A stretch of 64,000 bases of DNA, taken from Paracoccus sediminis (GTDB taxonomy: Bacteria; Pseudomonadota; Alphaproteobacteria; Rhodobacterales; Rhodobacteraceae). Positions 34,286 to 43,086 of this stretch are shown here, piece after piece. The first letter of the stretch is position 1. Each line of letters opens with the position of its first letter. The notes beneath the pieces are model-generated. The model was given only the letters and a program-made list of their open reading frames with translations. It was not told the DNA's origin and made no database searches. Where the stretch lies: contig NZ_FZNM01000008.1 of the NCBI RefSeq assembly GCF_900188295.1, forward strand, positions 1 to 64,000, given 5' to 3'. Both the position numbers and the translations under genes were made by a program.

Positions 34286-35353
34286 TTAACGGAACTGCTT
34301 GGCCAGTTTCAGGCCTTGGCCCTGGTAATTGGATTTGATGCCTGCGCCATAAAGCCGGTCAGGGCGCGCGGTCATGCGTTCATAGACCAGGCGTCCGACG
34401 ACTTGGCCGTGTTCCAGAACGAACGGCGCCTCGTGGCAGCGCACCTCCAGCACGCCGCGCGCGCCGGTTCCTGATTCCCCGATGCCGAAGCCGGGGTCGA
34501 AAAATCCTGCGTAATGAACACGGAATTCGCCAACCATGGCCAGATAGGGCGCCATCTCGGCCGCGTAATCGGCCGGGATCGCCACGGATTCCCGGCTGAC
34601 AAGAATATAAAAAGCGCCGGGGTCCAGGATCAGGCGCCCATCCGTTGTGCGCAATTCATCCCAGAAATCGCGCGCGTCATAGGCGCCGATCCTGTCAAGA
34701 TCGATCACTCCGCTGTGGGGACGGGCGCGATATCCCACCAGATCGCCCGATGCGGGCCGCAGATCGACGGAAAAGCCAAGCCCCTGGTCGATCAACGCCT
34801 GACCGGCGACAAGGGGGTCGCGGGCGTTCAGATCGCGCAGTTCGGCATCGGACAGCACCGCCTGGCCCCGCCGCAACCGCAACTGGTTCAGCCGCATTCC
34901 GGGGCGCACCAGGACGGAAAAGCTGCGCGGGCAGATCTCGGCATACAGCGGGCCGTCATAGCCTTCGGGCAGCCGGTCGAATTCGGTGCCGCTGTCGGCG
35001 ACCAGGCGAGTCAGGAGATCCAGTCTGCCGGTCGAGGATTTGGCGTTGGCTGCCGCCGTCAGGCCAGCGGGCAGGGCGACGCGTTCCATCAGCGGGATCA
35101 GATACACGCAGCCCCGTTCCAGCACCGCGCCCCCGGTCAGATCCATCTGGTGCATCTGGACATCGGCCAGCCGATCCATGACCCGGTTCCCGCGCCCCGC
35201 CAGAAAGCTGGCGCGCAGGCGATAGGCCACGGTCCCCAAGCGCAGGTCCAGCGACGCAGGCTGGGTTTGTTCAACGATGATTGGGGGATCGGCCGCGATG
35301 GCCCCCGACCGGATCAGGTCATGGATGCCGCTGTCGGGAAGAACGCCATTCAT
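34286..35353 (-). CDS. dcd: dCTP deaminase, long two-domain form
   Basis: 355 residues from the ATG at 35353 (GAAAGG upstream). Ordinary Dcd is about 190 residues; this alphaproteobacterial form is an internal duplication. The first half has ASLDLRLGTVAYRL and NAKSSTGRLDLL, with the substrate-binding S-S-x-G-R pattern; the second half has a diverged counterpart ending HEAPFVLEHGQVVGRLVYER. Dcd converts dCTP to dUTP for thymidylate synthesis. It lies just upstream of, on the same strand as, the converging end of the THUMP gene's neighbour and is preceded by tRNA-Pro. Confidence 0.88.
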   Translation of the reverse strand: MNGVLPDSGIHDLIRSGAIAADPPIIVEQTQPASLDLRLGTVAYRLRASFLAGRGNRVMDRLADVQMHQMDLTGGAVLERGCVYLIPLMERVALPAGLTAAANAKSSTGRLDLLTRLVADSGTEFDRLPEGYDGPLYAEICPRSFSVLVRPGMRLNQLRLRRGQAVLSDAELRDLNARDPLVAGQALIDQGLGFSVDLRPASGDLVGYRARPHSGVIDLDRIGAYDARDFWDELRTTDGRLILDPGAFYILVSRESVAIPADYAAEMAPYLAMVGEFRVHYAGFFDPGFGIGESGTGARGVLEVRCHEAPFVLEHGQVVGRLVYERMTARPDRLYGAGIKSNYQGQGLKLAKQFR

Positions 35354-35410
35354 GCCGAAACCTTTCATGCGAAAACGCCCACCCCCGGACAGGAATGGGC
35401 GTTTTCGAAA

Positions 35411-35488
35411 TGGTCGGGCCGGAGAGATTCGAACTCTCGGCCTTCCGCCCCCCAGACGGACGCGCTAACCAGACTGCGCCACGGCCCG
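35411..35488 (-). tRNA. tRNA-Pro (anticodon GGG)
   Basis: Cloverleaf on the minus strand: acceptor CGGGCCG/CGGCCCG, a D-arm with GCGC stem, anticodon arm TCCGT-CTGGGGG-GCGGA giving GGG, a TTCGAAT T-loop on a GAGAG/CTCTC stem, discriminator A and an encoded CCA at 35411-35413. Confidence 0.97.
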
Positions 35489-35567
35489 ACGCGCACCGTA
35501 TAGTGCGATCCTGCCGGAATGCACAAGGGCCGCAGTGCGGAAATCTGCTGCCCGGCGCAGGCGAGGT

Positions 35568-36146
35568 TCAGCAAATCCGCGCCAAGGCATCACGCAGCCG
35601 CGACAGCGATGCCCGATGATGTGGCGCCGCGGCATCGGACGGGCGAAGGCCGCGCAGGCGGGCGTTGAGGGCCATCACCTCGGCCAGCCAGCTTATGGGA
35701 CGTTCCTGGCTGCGGCCGTTCAACGACACGCCGGGCGACATCCCCACGGCGCGGCGGCGGCGATGGCGGGACCGGGGTTCCTGGGCCGGTTCGGGCCCGG
35801 CGTCGAGATCGTCGTCGGCCCCATCCAGATCGAGGTCTGGGGCAGGATCGACCGGTTCTGCCAGATCGGCCAGACGTAACAGCCCGCGCTCCCGGACCGA
35901 CGCCCCGCGATCGCGGGCCAAGAGCTTCTTGGCGCCCCGGATCGTCAACCCCTCGTCACGCAGCACGATGCACAGTCCCGCCGCCAAGCGCACGTCGTCG
36001 GGACGGTAATACCGCCGCCCGTCCGGGCGCTTCATCGGTTTCAGCAGGGGGAACTGGGTTTCCCAGTATCGCAGCACATGCGGGGCCACGCCCAGAAGCC
36101 GTGCAACCTCTCCTATCGACCGGAATGCGTCTGCGCCCTTTGTCAT
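35568..36146 (-). CDS. MerR family transcriptional regulator
   Basis: 192 residues. The N-terminal MerR winged helix-turn-helix is clear: [20 protein letters not shown] followed by [15 protein letters not shown]. The middle is acidic and likely disordered; the C-terminal part ([14 protein letters not shown]...[10 protein letters not shown]) is helical and probably dimerises. No Cys pair for metal sensing is seen. It lies 17 bp behind ihfA, an arrangement found widely in Proteobacteria, and is probably co-transcribed with it. Confidence 0.9.
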   Translation of the reverse strand: MTKGADAFRSIGEVARLLGVAPHVLRYWETQFPLLKPMKRPDGRRYYRPDDVRLAAGLCIVLRDEGLTIRGAKKLLARDRGASVRERGLLRLADLAEPVDPAPDLDLDGADDDLDAGPEPAQEPRSRHRRRRAVGMSPGVSLNGRSQERPISWLAEVMALNARLRGLRPSDAAAPHHRASLSRLRDALARIC

Positions 36147-36162
36147 TCAGTTCGGACCGCCC

Positions 36163-36465
36163 CTAGCCCTTGTTTCCGGCCGCGACGCGATCCTTCATCA
36201 GGTGCGAGGGGCGAAAGGACAGGACGCGGCGGGGGGTAATCGGCACTTCCTCTCCGGTCTTGGGATTGCGGCCGATGCGTTCGTTCTTGTCGCGCAGGCT
36301 GAAGGTGCCAAAGGACGAAATCTTCACCTGTTCGCCCTGCACGAGCGCCTCCGAGATATGGTCCAGCACCGATTCGACCAGTTGGGCGGATTCATGTCGC
36401 GACAAGCCGACATCGCGAAAAACGGCCTCGGCCAGATCCATCCGGGTCAGCGTCTTGTCACTCAT
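36163..36465 (-). CDS. ihfA: Integration host factor subunit alpha
   Basis: 100 residues from the ATG at 36465 (AAAGGGGAAAG upstream). DNA-bending HU/IHF fold: [40 protein letters not shown], and the minor-groove arm with [20 protein letters not shown] including the intercalating Pro. It works with IhfB. The longer frame to 36846 overlaps the divergent DksA-type gene and is not used. Confidence 0.95.
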   Translation of the reverse strand: MSDKTLTRMDLAEAVFRDVGLSRHESAQLVESVLDHISEALVQGEQVKISSFGTFSLRDKNERIGRNPKTGEEVPITPRRVLSFRPSHLMKDRVAAGNKG

Positions 36466-36645
36466 GACTTTCCCCTTTGATTTCACAAGGATGGTTGGAT
36501 TTCTTCCATATGTCAACGAGAAGCGCGGGTTTTTCGTTCCGGCACCTCCCGCCATGCACAGGATTGTGCATCCGGCCCGAGTCGCAGACGGCGTTGCAGA
36601 ACCGCGGTCGCGCCCTATCTTGAGGGACAATGGCAGGAGAAGAAC

Positions 36646-36921
36646 ATGGCCGGTGGATGGGCGCGCGACGACGCGGTGAACGACCAGATCGAGATCAGCA
36701 CGGCCGAAGCCGTGGCCCGCGCGCGTCTGCGCGCCACCCAGGCCGGTGCCCGTGTCAGCGCCTTGGAATGCGTGGACTGCGGCGAGCCGATACCCGAACC
36801 GCGCCGCTTGGCCCTGCCGGGGGTTCAGCTTTGCGTGGAATGCCAAGGGGACCGCGACCGGGCGTTTCGTCCGCTGGCCGGCATCAATCGGCGCGGCAGC
36901 AAGGATTCGCAGCTGAAATAG
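36646..36921 (+). CDS. DksA/TraR-type zinc-finger protein
   Basis: 91 residues. A C4 zinc finger is visible: [13 protein letters not shown] ... CVECQ. The N-terminal helix is short, so the protein lacks the long coiled coil by which full-length DksA reaches the RNA polymerase active site; it is the TraR/YbiI-like short form. It lies on the plus strand between ihfA (divergent, 180 bp) and fabH (convergent, 3 bp between stops), interrupting the usual fabH-ihfA neighbourhood. Confidence 0.87.
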   Translation: MAGGWARDDAVNDQIEISTAEAVARARLRATQAGARVSALECVDCGEPIPEPRRLALPGVQLCVECQGDRDRAFRPLAGINRRGSKDSQLK

Positions 36922-36924
36922 CGC

Positions 36925-37899
36925 CTACCAGCGAAGAACGACGGAACCCCAGCTCAGCCCGCCGCCAATCGCTTCGGTCACGATCACGTCGCCTTGCCTG
37001 AAACGGCCTTCGCCATCGGCCACCGACAGCGCCAGAGGAATCGATGCGGCCGAGGTGTTGCCGTGATCGGCCACCGTCAGGATCACCTTGTCCATCGGCA
37101 GGCCCATCTTTTGCGCGGTGGCGGTGATGATGCGGGCATTGGCCTGATGCGGCACCAGCCAGTCCACGTCGGCTGCCGCCAGGCCCGCCTTGTCCAGGGC
37201 GGCATGCGCCGTCTTGGCCAGCTTTTCAACGGCATGGCGGAACACCAGGTTTCCCTGCATCCGCAACTGCCCGGCAGTCCCGGTGGTGGATACGCCGCCA
37301 TCGACATACAGCAGGTCGCGGTACCGGCCGTCGCTGTTCAGGTCGCAGGCCAGAATGCCTTGGTCGTTGCTGCTGCCCGTGCCCTTCTGACCCTCCAGCA
37401 CCACGGCACCGGCGCCGTCGCCGAACAGCACGCAGGTTCCCCGGTCGCTCCAGTCCATGATGCGGGAAAAGGTTTCCGCCCCGATGACCAGAACGCGCCG
37501 GGCCAGCCCGCCGCGAATCATCGCATCGGCATTGGCAAGGGCAAAGACGAAACCTGCGCAGACGGCCTGCACGTCATAGGCAAAGCCGTGGGTCATCCCC
37601 AGGCCGTGCTGGATCATGGTCGCGGATGCGGGAAAGGTATGGTCGGGGGTCGATGTCGCCAGCACGATCCCGTCGATGTCGTCGGGTTTCAGTCCCGCCC
37701 GGTCCAGCGCCGCACGGGCCGCGCGCAGGCCCATGTCGCTGGTGGCCTGCCCCTCTGCCGCGAAATGGCGCCGTTCGATCCCGGTGCGGGTGCGGATCCA
37801 GTCGTCCGTGGTGTCCAGCCGTTCCTCGAACCAGCTGTTCTCGATGACGCGGTCGGGCAGGTAATGGCCCGTGCCCCGGACGACGGAACGAATGGTCAC
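36925..37899 (-). CDS. fabH: 3-oxoacyl-ACP synthase III
   Basis: 324 residues. It condenses acetyl-CoA with malonyl-ACP to start fatty acid synthesis. The catalytic triad is visible: Cys114 in VQAVCAGFVFAL, His in DWLVPHQANARI, Asn in ADHGNTSAASIPLAL. The C-terminal EAIGGGLSWGSVVLRW is typical. The start overlaps the plsX stop by four bases. Confidence 0.96.
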   Translation of the reverse strand: MTIRSVVRGTGHYLPDRVIENSWFEERLDTTDDWIRTRTGIERRHFAAEGQATSDMGLRAARAALDRAGLKPDDIDGIVLATSTPDHTFPASATMIQHGLGMTHGFAYDVQAVCAGFVFALANADAMIRGGLARRVLVIGAETFSRIMDWSDRGTCVLFGDGAGAVVLEGQKGTGSSNDQGILACDLNSDGRYRDLLYVDGGVSTTGTAGQLRMQGNLVFRHAVEKLAKTAHAALDKAGLAAADVDWLVPHQANARIITATAQKMGLPMDKVILTVADHGNTSAASIPLALSVADGEGRFRQGDVIVTEAIGGGLSWGSVVLRW

Positions 37900-38996
37900 G
37901 ATGCAGCCTCGGTTCCCGGCGCGGATGCGGCCGCTTGGGCCACGCGCGCCGCCAGACGATCCTGAAAGCCCGATTGCGCCAGCGTGAAGGCCAGCTTGAT
38001 CGCCGCCGACACGCCCGTCGCATCGGCGGACCCGTGCGATTTGATGACCGTGCCGTTCAGGCCCAGGAATATCCCGCCGTTGACGCGGCGCGGGTCGATC
38101 CGCTTTTGCAGGCGTTTCAGGGATGTCATCGCCAGCACGGCGGCAAACTTGGACATGATGGAATTCGCGAAGGCGTCCTTGAGAAGCGTCCCGACCAGCT
38201 TGGCCGTGCCCTCTCCGGTCTTCAAGGCGATGTTTCCGGTAAAGCCGTCGGTGACGATCACATCCACGCGCGCCGAGGGCAGGTCGCCGCCTTCGACGAA
38301 GCCGACATAGTCGAACTTGCCCGCCTCGGTCGCGGCCAGGATCATATCCTGCGCCTGCTTCAGTTCGGCCCGGCCCTTGTGTTCCTCGGTCCCCACGTTC
38401 AGCAGCCCGACGCGGGGCCGGTCCAGGCCCAGGCCGTTGCGGGCATAGGATGCGCCCATCAGCGCGTATTGCAGCAGGTCATGCGCGTCGGCGCGAATGT
38501 CGGCGCCCACGTCCAGCATGATGTTGAAGCCCTGGGGGTTCAGCGACGGCCACAGGCAGGCGATGGCGGGTCGGTTGACGCCCGGCAACCTGCGCAGGCG
38601 CAGCATCGACAGCGCCATGAGCGCGCCGGTGTTGCCGCAACTGACGGCGGCGCCCGCCTCTCCGGTCTTGACGGATTCGATGGCCGACCACATGGAGGTG
38701 CCGTCGCCCTTGCGCACGATCTGGCTGGGCTTGTCGTCCATGGTGACGACACCCCCGGCATGGCGGATGTCGCACCGCCCGGCCAAGGCCTTGCGCCGCC
38801 CGACATGACGGCGCAGTTCGGTTTCGTCGCCATGGACGATGAACCGGATTTCGGGATTTTTGGCCGCGCTTTCGGCCATGCCCGCAACGACCGCCGCAGG
38901 GCCGCGATCGCCGCCCATGGCGTCAACCGATATCACCACGCTGCCCCGGTGATCGGGGGCAGGCGGTGCGGCAGGGGTCACGTCACGATCGGTCAT
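37896..38996 (-). CDS. plsX: Phosphate acyltransferase PlsX
   Basis: 366 residues. It makes acyl-phosphate from acyl-ACP for phospholipid synthesis. Typical blocks: VVISVDAMGGDRGPAAVVAG near residue 20, DGTSMWSAIESVKTGEAGAA, SCGNTGALMALSMLRL, and IVTDGFTGNIALKTGEGTAK. A ~20-residue N-terminal extension precedes the conserved start. It lies 22 bp downstream of rpmF and overlaps fabH, the conserved rpmF-plsX-fabH operon. Confidence 0.96.
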   Translation of the reverse strand: MTDRDVTPAAPPAPDHRGSVVISVDAMGGDRGPAAVVAGMAESAAKNPEIRFIVHGDETELRRHVGRRKALAGRCDIRHAGGVVTMDDKPSQIVRKGDGTSMWSAIESVKTGEAGAAVSCGNTGALMALSMLRLRRLPGVNRPAIACLWPSLNPQGFNIMLDVGADIRADAHDLLQYALMGASYARNGLGLDRPRVGLLNVGTEEHKGRAELKQAQDMILAATEAGKFDYVGFVEGGDLPSARVDVIVTDGFTGNIALKTGEGTAKLVGTLLKDAFANSIMSKFAAVLAMTSLKRLQKRIDPRRVNGGIFLGLNGTVIKSHGSADATGVSAAIKLAFTLAQSGFQDRLAARVAQAAASAPGTEAAS

Positions 38997-39018
38997 CTGG
39001 CGCGGATGCCACGCCCGA

Positions 39019-39225
39019 TCAGGCGGCGTCGTCGTCCAGGTCGGTGTCGTTCGCCTGGGCCACGACTTCGCGGTCGGCGTAATGGCCGCAGGACGGGCAG
39101 ACGTGGTGCGGACGTTTCAGTTCGCCGCAGTTCGAACATTCGTTCGGATTGCCCGCGACCAGGGCATCGTGGGCGCGGCGCATGTTCCGGCGGGACCGGG
39201 TGACGCGATTCTGAGGGACAGCCAT
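39019..39225 (-). CDS. rpmF: 50S ribosomal protein L32
   Basis: 68 residues from the ATG at 39225: [20 protein letters not shown], the standard L32 start. It retains a four-Cys zinc ribbon ([18 protein letters not shown]), the C+ form. The tail is acidic. The longer frame to 39318 is not used. Confidence 0.97.
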   Translation of the reverse strand: MAVPQNRVTRSRRNMRRAHDALVAGNPNECSNCGELKRPHHVCPSCGHYADREVVAQANDTDLDDDAA

Positions 39226-39248
39226 GTCACAACCTCGGGTTTGGACGG

Positions 39249-39276
39249 GGTGCGACGCTGTGGCGTCTTGCGCACC
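39249..39276. promoter_or_regulatory. Hairpin in the rpmF leader
   Basis: GGTGCG and CGCACC arms (39249-39254/39271-39276) enclose a second stem ACGC/GCGT with a 4-nt loop. It lies within the 231-bp yceD-rpmF spacer, 24 bp upstream of the rpmF start. A role in termination after yceD or in rpmF control is inference. Confidence 0.35.
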
Positions 39277-39456
39277 TCGGGGGATTGAATTCGAAAATGA
39301 ACCGCGCAGATACGCCATGACGGTCCCGCCCGCAACCCCTTGCGTCGGGGCAGCCGGGGCTTATTGCGGCCGGGATCCGCTTTCCCTTGGGGTCAGGGAT
39401 GACAGAATCGGCCCGCGCTGTGGCAGGAACGCAACGCATCGCGCTGGCTGGCGCCG

Positions 39457-39981
39457 TCAATCGTCATCGCGATGGCGCAGCAGCTTGTCCAGCCCTTCGA
39501 AGGGGCGGCGGGTGTCGGGAGCGGGAACTTCGGGCGCGGCTTCGAATTCCGCGCCATCGGCGCGCGGATAGGGGGGCAGCGCCAGGGCCAGTTCCTCGAT
39601 CATCACGGCCGCCAGGTCGATGAACTGGCCAAGGGGTTCCAGCGTGTCGTCGGGCATTTCGACCTCGTCGCCTTCGGGCGTGGCGAGATGGGGGGAATAG
39701 TGGCGCGCGACCGCCTCGTCCAGGGTGGTCTTGACCGGCTTCAGCGTGACGACGCACGGCTGCGTGACGCGCGCGCGCAAACGGCCGGACAGCGCCCAGC
39801 CATCGCCGGATTCGGCCCGGATTTCGCCCGAGAAGGTCAGCCTGGACAGCGCGCTGATGCCCAGTTCCGCCGCAATGGCGGCGCAGCGGTCGGCGTCGGG
39901 CGTCAGGTCGAAGACGGTCGGCGCGCGCGGGTTCAGATGCGCCACGCGCAGGCGCTCGGACGGGGGAAGGGGGGCGGTCAT
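39457..39981 (-). CDS. yceD: DUF177 / YceD family protein
   Basis: 174 residues. DUF177 proteins are encoded next to rpmF in most bacteria and are implicated in 23S rRNA or ribosome maturation. Conserved features: GRLRARVTQPCVVTLKPVKT in the middle, then an acidic segment and ELALALPPYPRAD near the C-terminus. It lacks the usual pair of C-terminal cysteines. It is divergent from bamE. Confidence 0.9.
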   Translation of the reverse strand: MTAPLPPSERLRVAHLNPRAPTVFDLTPDADRCAAIAAELGISALSRLTFSGEIRAESGDGWALSGRLRARVTQPCVVTLKPVKTTLDEAVARHYSPHLATPEGDEVEMPDDTLEPLGQFIDLAAVMIEELALALPPYPRADGAEFEAAPEVPAPDTRRPFEGLDKLLRHRDDD

Positions 39982-40107
39982 GGCTGGCCTCTTGGTGGCA
40001 TGGGGCGCGGCGGCCTGCGGCGCAAACCGCGACGGGATTGAGCGCGGTGCCCGAGTTTGCTAAGCCGGGCGGGCCGCGTCAACAGCCCCTTGCAAAGGAA
40101 AGACGGA

Positions 40108-40557
40108 ATGACCGCCATCAGGAACCTTGTCGTCCTGGCTTTCGTGGCCGTTCTGGGCCTTGCCGCCTGTTCGCCCGTGTATCGCAACCACGGCTTCATC
40201 CCCGCGCCCGAGGATCTGTCCCAGGTCGTCGTCGGGCAGACCACCGTGGACGAACTGGCGGGGCTGATCGGGCGCCCGTCCGCGCAGGGGCTGCTGACGG
40301 GATCGGGCTGGTATTACGTCGGGTCGCGCTGGCGTCATTTCGGCGCGCTGGAACCGCGCGAGATCAACCGCGAGGTCGTGGCCGTGTCCTTTACGCCCGG
40401 TGGCGTTGTCAGCAATGTCGAACGCTTCGGCTTGGAACGGGGCCGCGTCGTCCCCCTGTCGCGCCGCGTGACCGAGGGCAGCGTAACCGAAATCTCGCTG
40501 ATCGGACAGCTGCTGGGCAACCTGGGGAATTTCCAGGCGGCGGATATTGTTGATTGA
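40108..40557 (+). CDS. bamE: Outer-membrane assembly lipoprotein BamE (SmpA/OmlA)
   Basis: 149 residues from the ATG at 40108 (AAAGGAAAGACGGA upstream). Lipoprotein signal peptide with lipobox LGLAAC. The SmpA/OmlA domain follows: QVVVGQTTVDELAGLIGRPS, GSGWYYVGSRWRHFGAL, and VVAVSFTPGGVVSNVERF. BamE is a small lipoprotein of the BAM complex that inserts beta-barrel proteins. Divergent from yceD, as in many Rhodobacteraceae. Confidence 0.93.
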   Translation: MTAIRNLVVLAFVAVLGLAACSPVYRNHGFIPAPEDLSQVVVGQTTVDELAGLIGRPSAQGLLTGSGWYYVGSRWRHFGALEPREINREVVAVSFTPGGVVSNVERFGLERGRVVPLSRRVTEGSVTEISLIGQLLGNLGNFQAADIVD

Positions 40558-40614
40558 TAGGGGCGGGTGCGGTGTGGAAGGACGGCTTTGCGAACAAACC
40601 TATCAGTTCAAAGG

Positions 40615-41082
40615 TCAGCGAAGTTTCTTGCGGAAGGTGATCTTATCATCGCCATCCGCCCAGAAGTCACGGATCCTGGCCTCTAGCTCGTACCCGTTTT
40701 TCTCGTAAAAGTTTCGGGCGCGGGCAAAGGCGTCGCTGCTGGATGTGTCAACGATGATGATGCGCGCGCCCTGCGCCTGCAACCTGTCTTCCAATGCTGC
40801 CACAAGCGCCGATCCAAGCCCTTGCCCATGCAGGTCGGCGGCGACCCCCAACGCAAGCATGTTCCAAGTGCCTTCGGTCATTTCTTCGGCGCGCGCGTAG
40901 CAAAATCCGGATGCAATTCCGTTGGAAACACACCCCAGCCACAACTCCGATGAGGCTCCGTCCAGAAATGGCGCAATCATTTCGGGCAACATGTCCGCAG
41001 GAAATAGCTCGATGCCCATAAGCACCTTTTCGATGCCGGCCAAATGTTCAGGAAGGCAGACCTGGATATTAGGCGAGGGCAC
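40615..41082 (-). CDS. GNAT family N-acetyltransferase
   Basis: 155 residues from a GTG at 41082. The acetyl-CoA-binding motif A is clear (LALGVAADLHGQGLGSALVA), followed by motif B (ARNFYEKNGYELEARI). It looks related to the RimI-like group, but the substrate is unknown. Base composition looks somewhat less GC-rich than the flanking bamE and serine hydrolase genes, which may mean later acquisition. It stands alone between convergent bamE and a same-strand serine hydrolase. Confidence 0.87.
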   Translation of the reverse strand: MPSPNIQVCLPEHLAGIEKVLMGIELFPADMLPEMIAPFLDGASSELWLGCVSNGIASGFCYARAEEMTEGTWNMLALGVAADLHGQGLGSALVAALEDRLQAQGARIIIVDTSSSDAFARARNFYEKNGYELEARIRDFWADGDDKITFRKKLR

Positions 41083-41189
41083 GATAAATCCTTCGAGTGC
41101 TGAGAAGTCAGGTGGTTTGGCGTTACGAAGAAAATAATTGCCATATCCGGATGTCCATTCGCAATGGACTCAAAGCAACCGCATCGTTC

Positions 41190-42188
41190 CTACACCACCC
41201 TTACGATCCGGTCCGCCAACCTGTGCAGGTCGTTGCGATAGCCCGTCCGCGCCGATGGCTGGTCGGGGTCCGAGGTCATGGCGACCGCCGCCGCGGGCTG
41301 GCGTCCGGTCGCCGGAAAGACAAAGATCATCTGCCCGCCATAGCCCCAGCCATAACGCACCGGACGCCCACCGGCCTCGCCCACGAACCAGCCGTATCCG
41401 TAGCCCTGACCGCTGAAGATCGACGACGTGCGCGACCGCCAGCTGTCCGCGATCCAGGTTTCGGGCACCACCTGCCGTCCGCCCGCGCGGCCCCGGTTCG
41501 CATACAGGGCGCCGAAGGCCAGAAGGGATCGCGTGCTCATCGCCATCTGGTTGCCGCCCAGATAGATGCCCTGGGGATCGCGTTCCCAGCCGGTGATGGC
41601 GAAGCCGGGCACCGCGTCCAGCCAGTCGCGCGCCAGATCCAGCGTGGACCGGCCCGTCACCCGCGTCAGGATGGCCGACACCAGATGCGTCGAGGCCGTG
41701 GAATACTGCATCCGCCCGCCGGGATCCTGGGTAAAGGGCGCGGCCAGGGCGGCGCGGACCCAGTTGCGGCTGCTGACCCAGGCGCCGTAATTCGGACCCG
41801 ACTGCCGTTCCAGCCCCGCCTGCATGGACAGCAGGTTGCCCAGCGTGACCCTGGCCAGCCGGGGGTCGGGATCGTCGGGCAGGTCCGCACGCAGGATCGG
41901 CGCGATGGGCTGGTCGGGTCCGTCCAGATCGCCCCGCTGGATCGCGATTCCCGCCAGGGCCGAGATGATCGACTTGGACGCCGACTTGATGTTCGTCGGG
42001 CTGTCCGGGGAAAAGCCGCCATAGCCCTGGGCGGCGATCTCGGATTCGTCCGCCCAGACCGCGATGGCGCGCAGGTTCTCCAGACGCGCGGCGTCGTCCA
42101 GGATGGACGTCAGGCCGGCCTGGCCCAGGGCGGGCGCGGCAAGCAGCGGGGACAGGCCGGCGGTCAGCAAAAGGATGCGTCGGTTCAT
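41190..42188 (-). CDS. Serine hydrolase (class C beta-lactamase/esterase-like), exported
   Basis: 332 residues with a signal peptide (MNRRILLLTAGLSPLLAAPALGQ would be cleaved after AxA-like ALG). The penicillin-binding-like active site is visible: S-x-x-K in IKSASKSIIS, Y-x-T in MQYSTASTHL, and a KTG-equivalent region YGWGYGGQMIF near the C-terminus. The fold is shared by AmpC, DD-peptidases and esterases such as EstB, and the sequence does not decide among them. Overlapping same-strand frame 41170-42444 is a shadow. Confidence 0.87.
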   Translation of the reverse strand: MNRRILLLTAGLSPLLAAPALGQAGLTSILDDAARLENLRAIAVWADESEIAAQGYGGFSPDSPTNIKSASKSIISALAGIAIQRGDLDGPDQPIAPILRADLPDDPDPRLARVTLGNLLSMQAGLERQSGPNYGAWVSSRNWVRAALAAPFTQDPGGRMQYSTASTHLVSAILTRVTGRSTLDLARDWLDAVPGFAITGWERDPQGIYLGGNQMAMSTRSLLAFGALYANRGRAGGRQVVPETWIADSWRSRTSSIFSGQGYGYGWFVGEAGGRPVRYGWGYGGQMIFVFPATGRQPAAAVAMTSDPDQPSARTGYRNDLHRLADRIVRVV

Positions 42189-42311
42189 GCCTTTGATATG
42201 TGCGCGCGACCGGTCCCGGCGGAATCACGGTTGCGTCAGCACGGTCTTGTTTGCCGGTCGGGGCGCCATTAGGGCAGGGAAACGCCCTTTTCCGCAGCAC
42301 GAAGGCCCGCC

Positions 42312-43037
42312 ATGACCGCGCTTGACGACCTTGCCCCGGTTCCCTTTCACGATGCCGACGCCCCGCAGCGGGCCCGGATGCTGTCGCGGCTGGCCGACAC
42401 GGAGCTGGTCGTGGCGCTGCGGGCCGAGCCTGCGGGCGACACAATTGAATTGCGCATGTTTCCTCTGGATGGCGGCCCGGTGGCCCTGGCCTGCGATGCC
42501 GAGGACCGGCTGGCGGGGTTTCTGGGCGGCCCCGTGGCCTATGGCGCGATGCCGGGCCGGGTGGTGGCGGGGCTGTTGAAATCCCAGGGCGCGGGGCTTC
42601 TGGTCAATCCGGGCCATCCATCGGAAATGCTGCTGGACGCGGCGATGCTGGACTGGCTGGTCGGAGCGCTTTCGGTCGTCCCCCAGGCGACGGATGCCCG
42701 CCTGCGCCCGACCGCCCCCGCGCCTGCCGTGGTTCAGGCCCTGGCGCAGCCCCTGGCCGAACGGCTGGGCGACATGCGCGGGCTGATCGCGGGCGCCGCC
42801 CTGGCGGGAACGGAAGAAGGCCATGCCGTCCTGATCGCGGGCGCCGACCCCGCCCATCAGCCCGCCATCGCCAAGGCCCTGGCCGAGGCGCTGGCCTTTC
42901 TGCCCCCCCAGCCCGGCGGCGTCGATGTCAGCTTTACCGATGCGGTCCTGCCCCCGGCGGTGCTGCAATTCGACCTGGCGGTCCCCAGGGAACCCGCGCC
43001 CGCGCCGCGCCCGAAAGGCCCGCCGAATCTGCGCTGA
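42312..43037 (+). CDS. SseB-like N-terminal domain protein
   Basis: 241 residues. The N-terminal ~120 residues fit the SseB-type domain: ELVVALRAEPAGDTIELRMF, DAEDRLAGFLGGPVAYGAM, GAGLLVNPGHPSEMLL. The C-terminal half (VLIAGADPAHQPAIAKALAE, FTDAVLPPAVLQFDLAVPR) resembles the enhanced-serine-sensitivity/SseB C-terminal region. No catalytic motif is present and the role is unknown. It is divergent from the serine hydrolase and lies 49 bp before pcs. Confidence 0.75.
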   Translation: MTALDDLAPVPFHDADAPQRARMLSRLADTELVVALRAEPAGDTIELRMFPLDGGPVALACDAEDRLAGFLGGPVAYGAMPGRVVAGLLKSQGAGLLVNPGHPSEMLLDAAMLDWLVGALSVVPQATDARLRPTAPAPAVVQALAQPLAERLGDMRGLIAGAALAGTEEGHAVLIAGADPAHQPAIAKALAEALAFLPPQPGGVDVSFTDAVLPPAVLQFDLAVPREPAPAPRPKGPPNLR

Positions 43038-43086
43038 CGCCCCAAGCACGGTTGCGTGATGGGCGCCAAGCTGCCAGAACCGGTCC

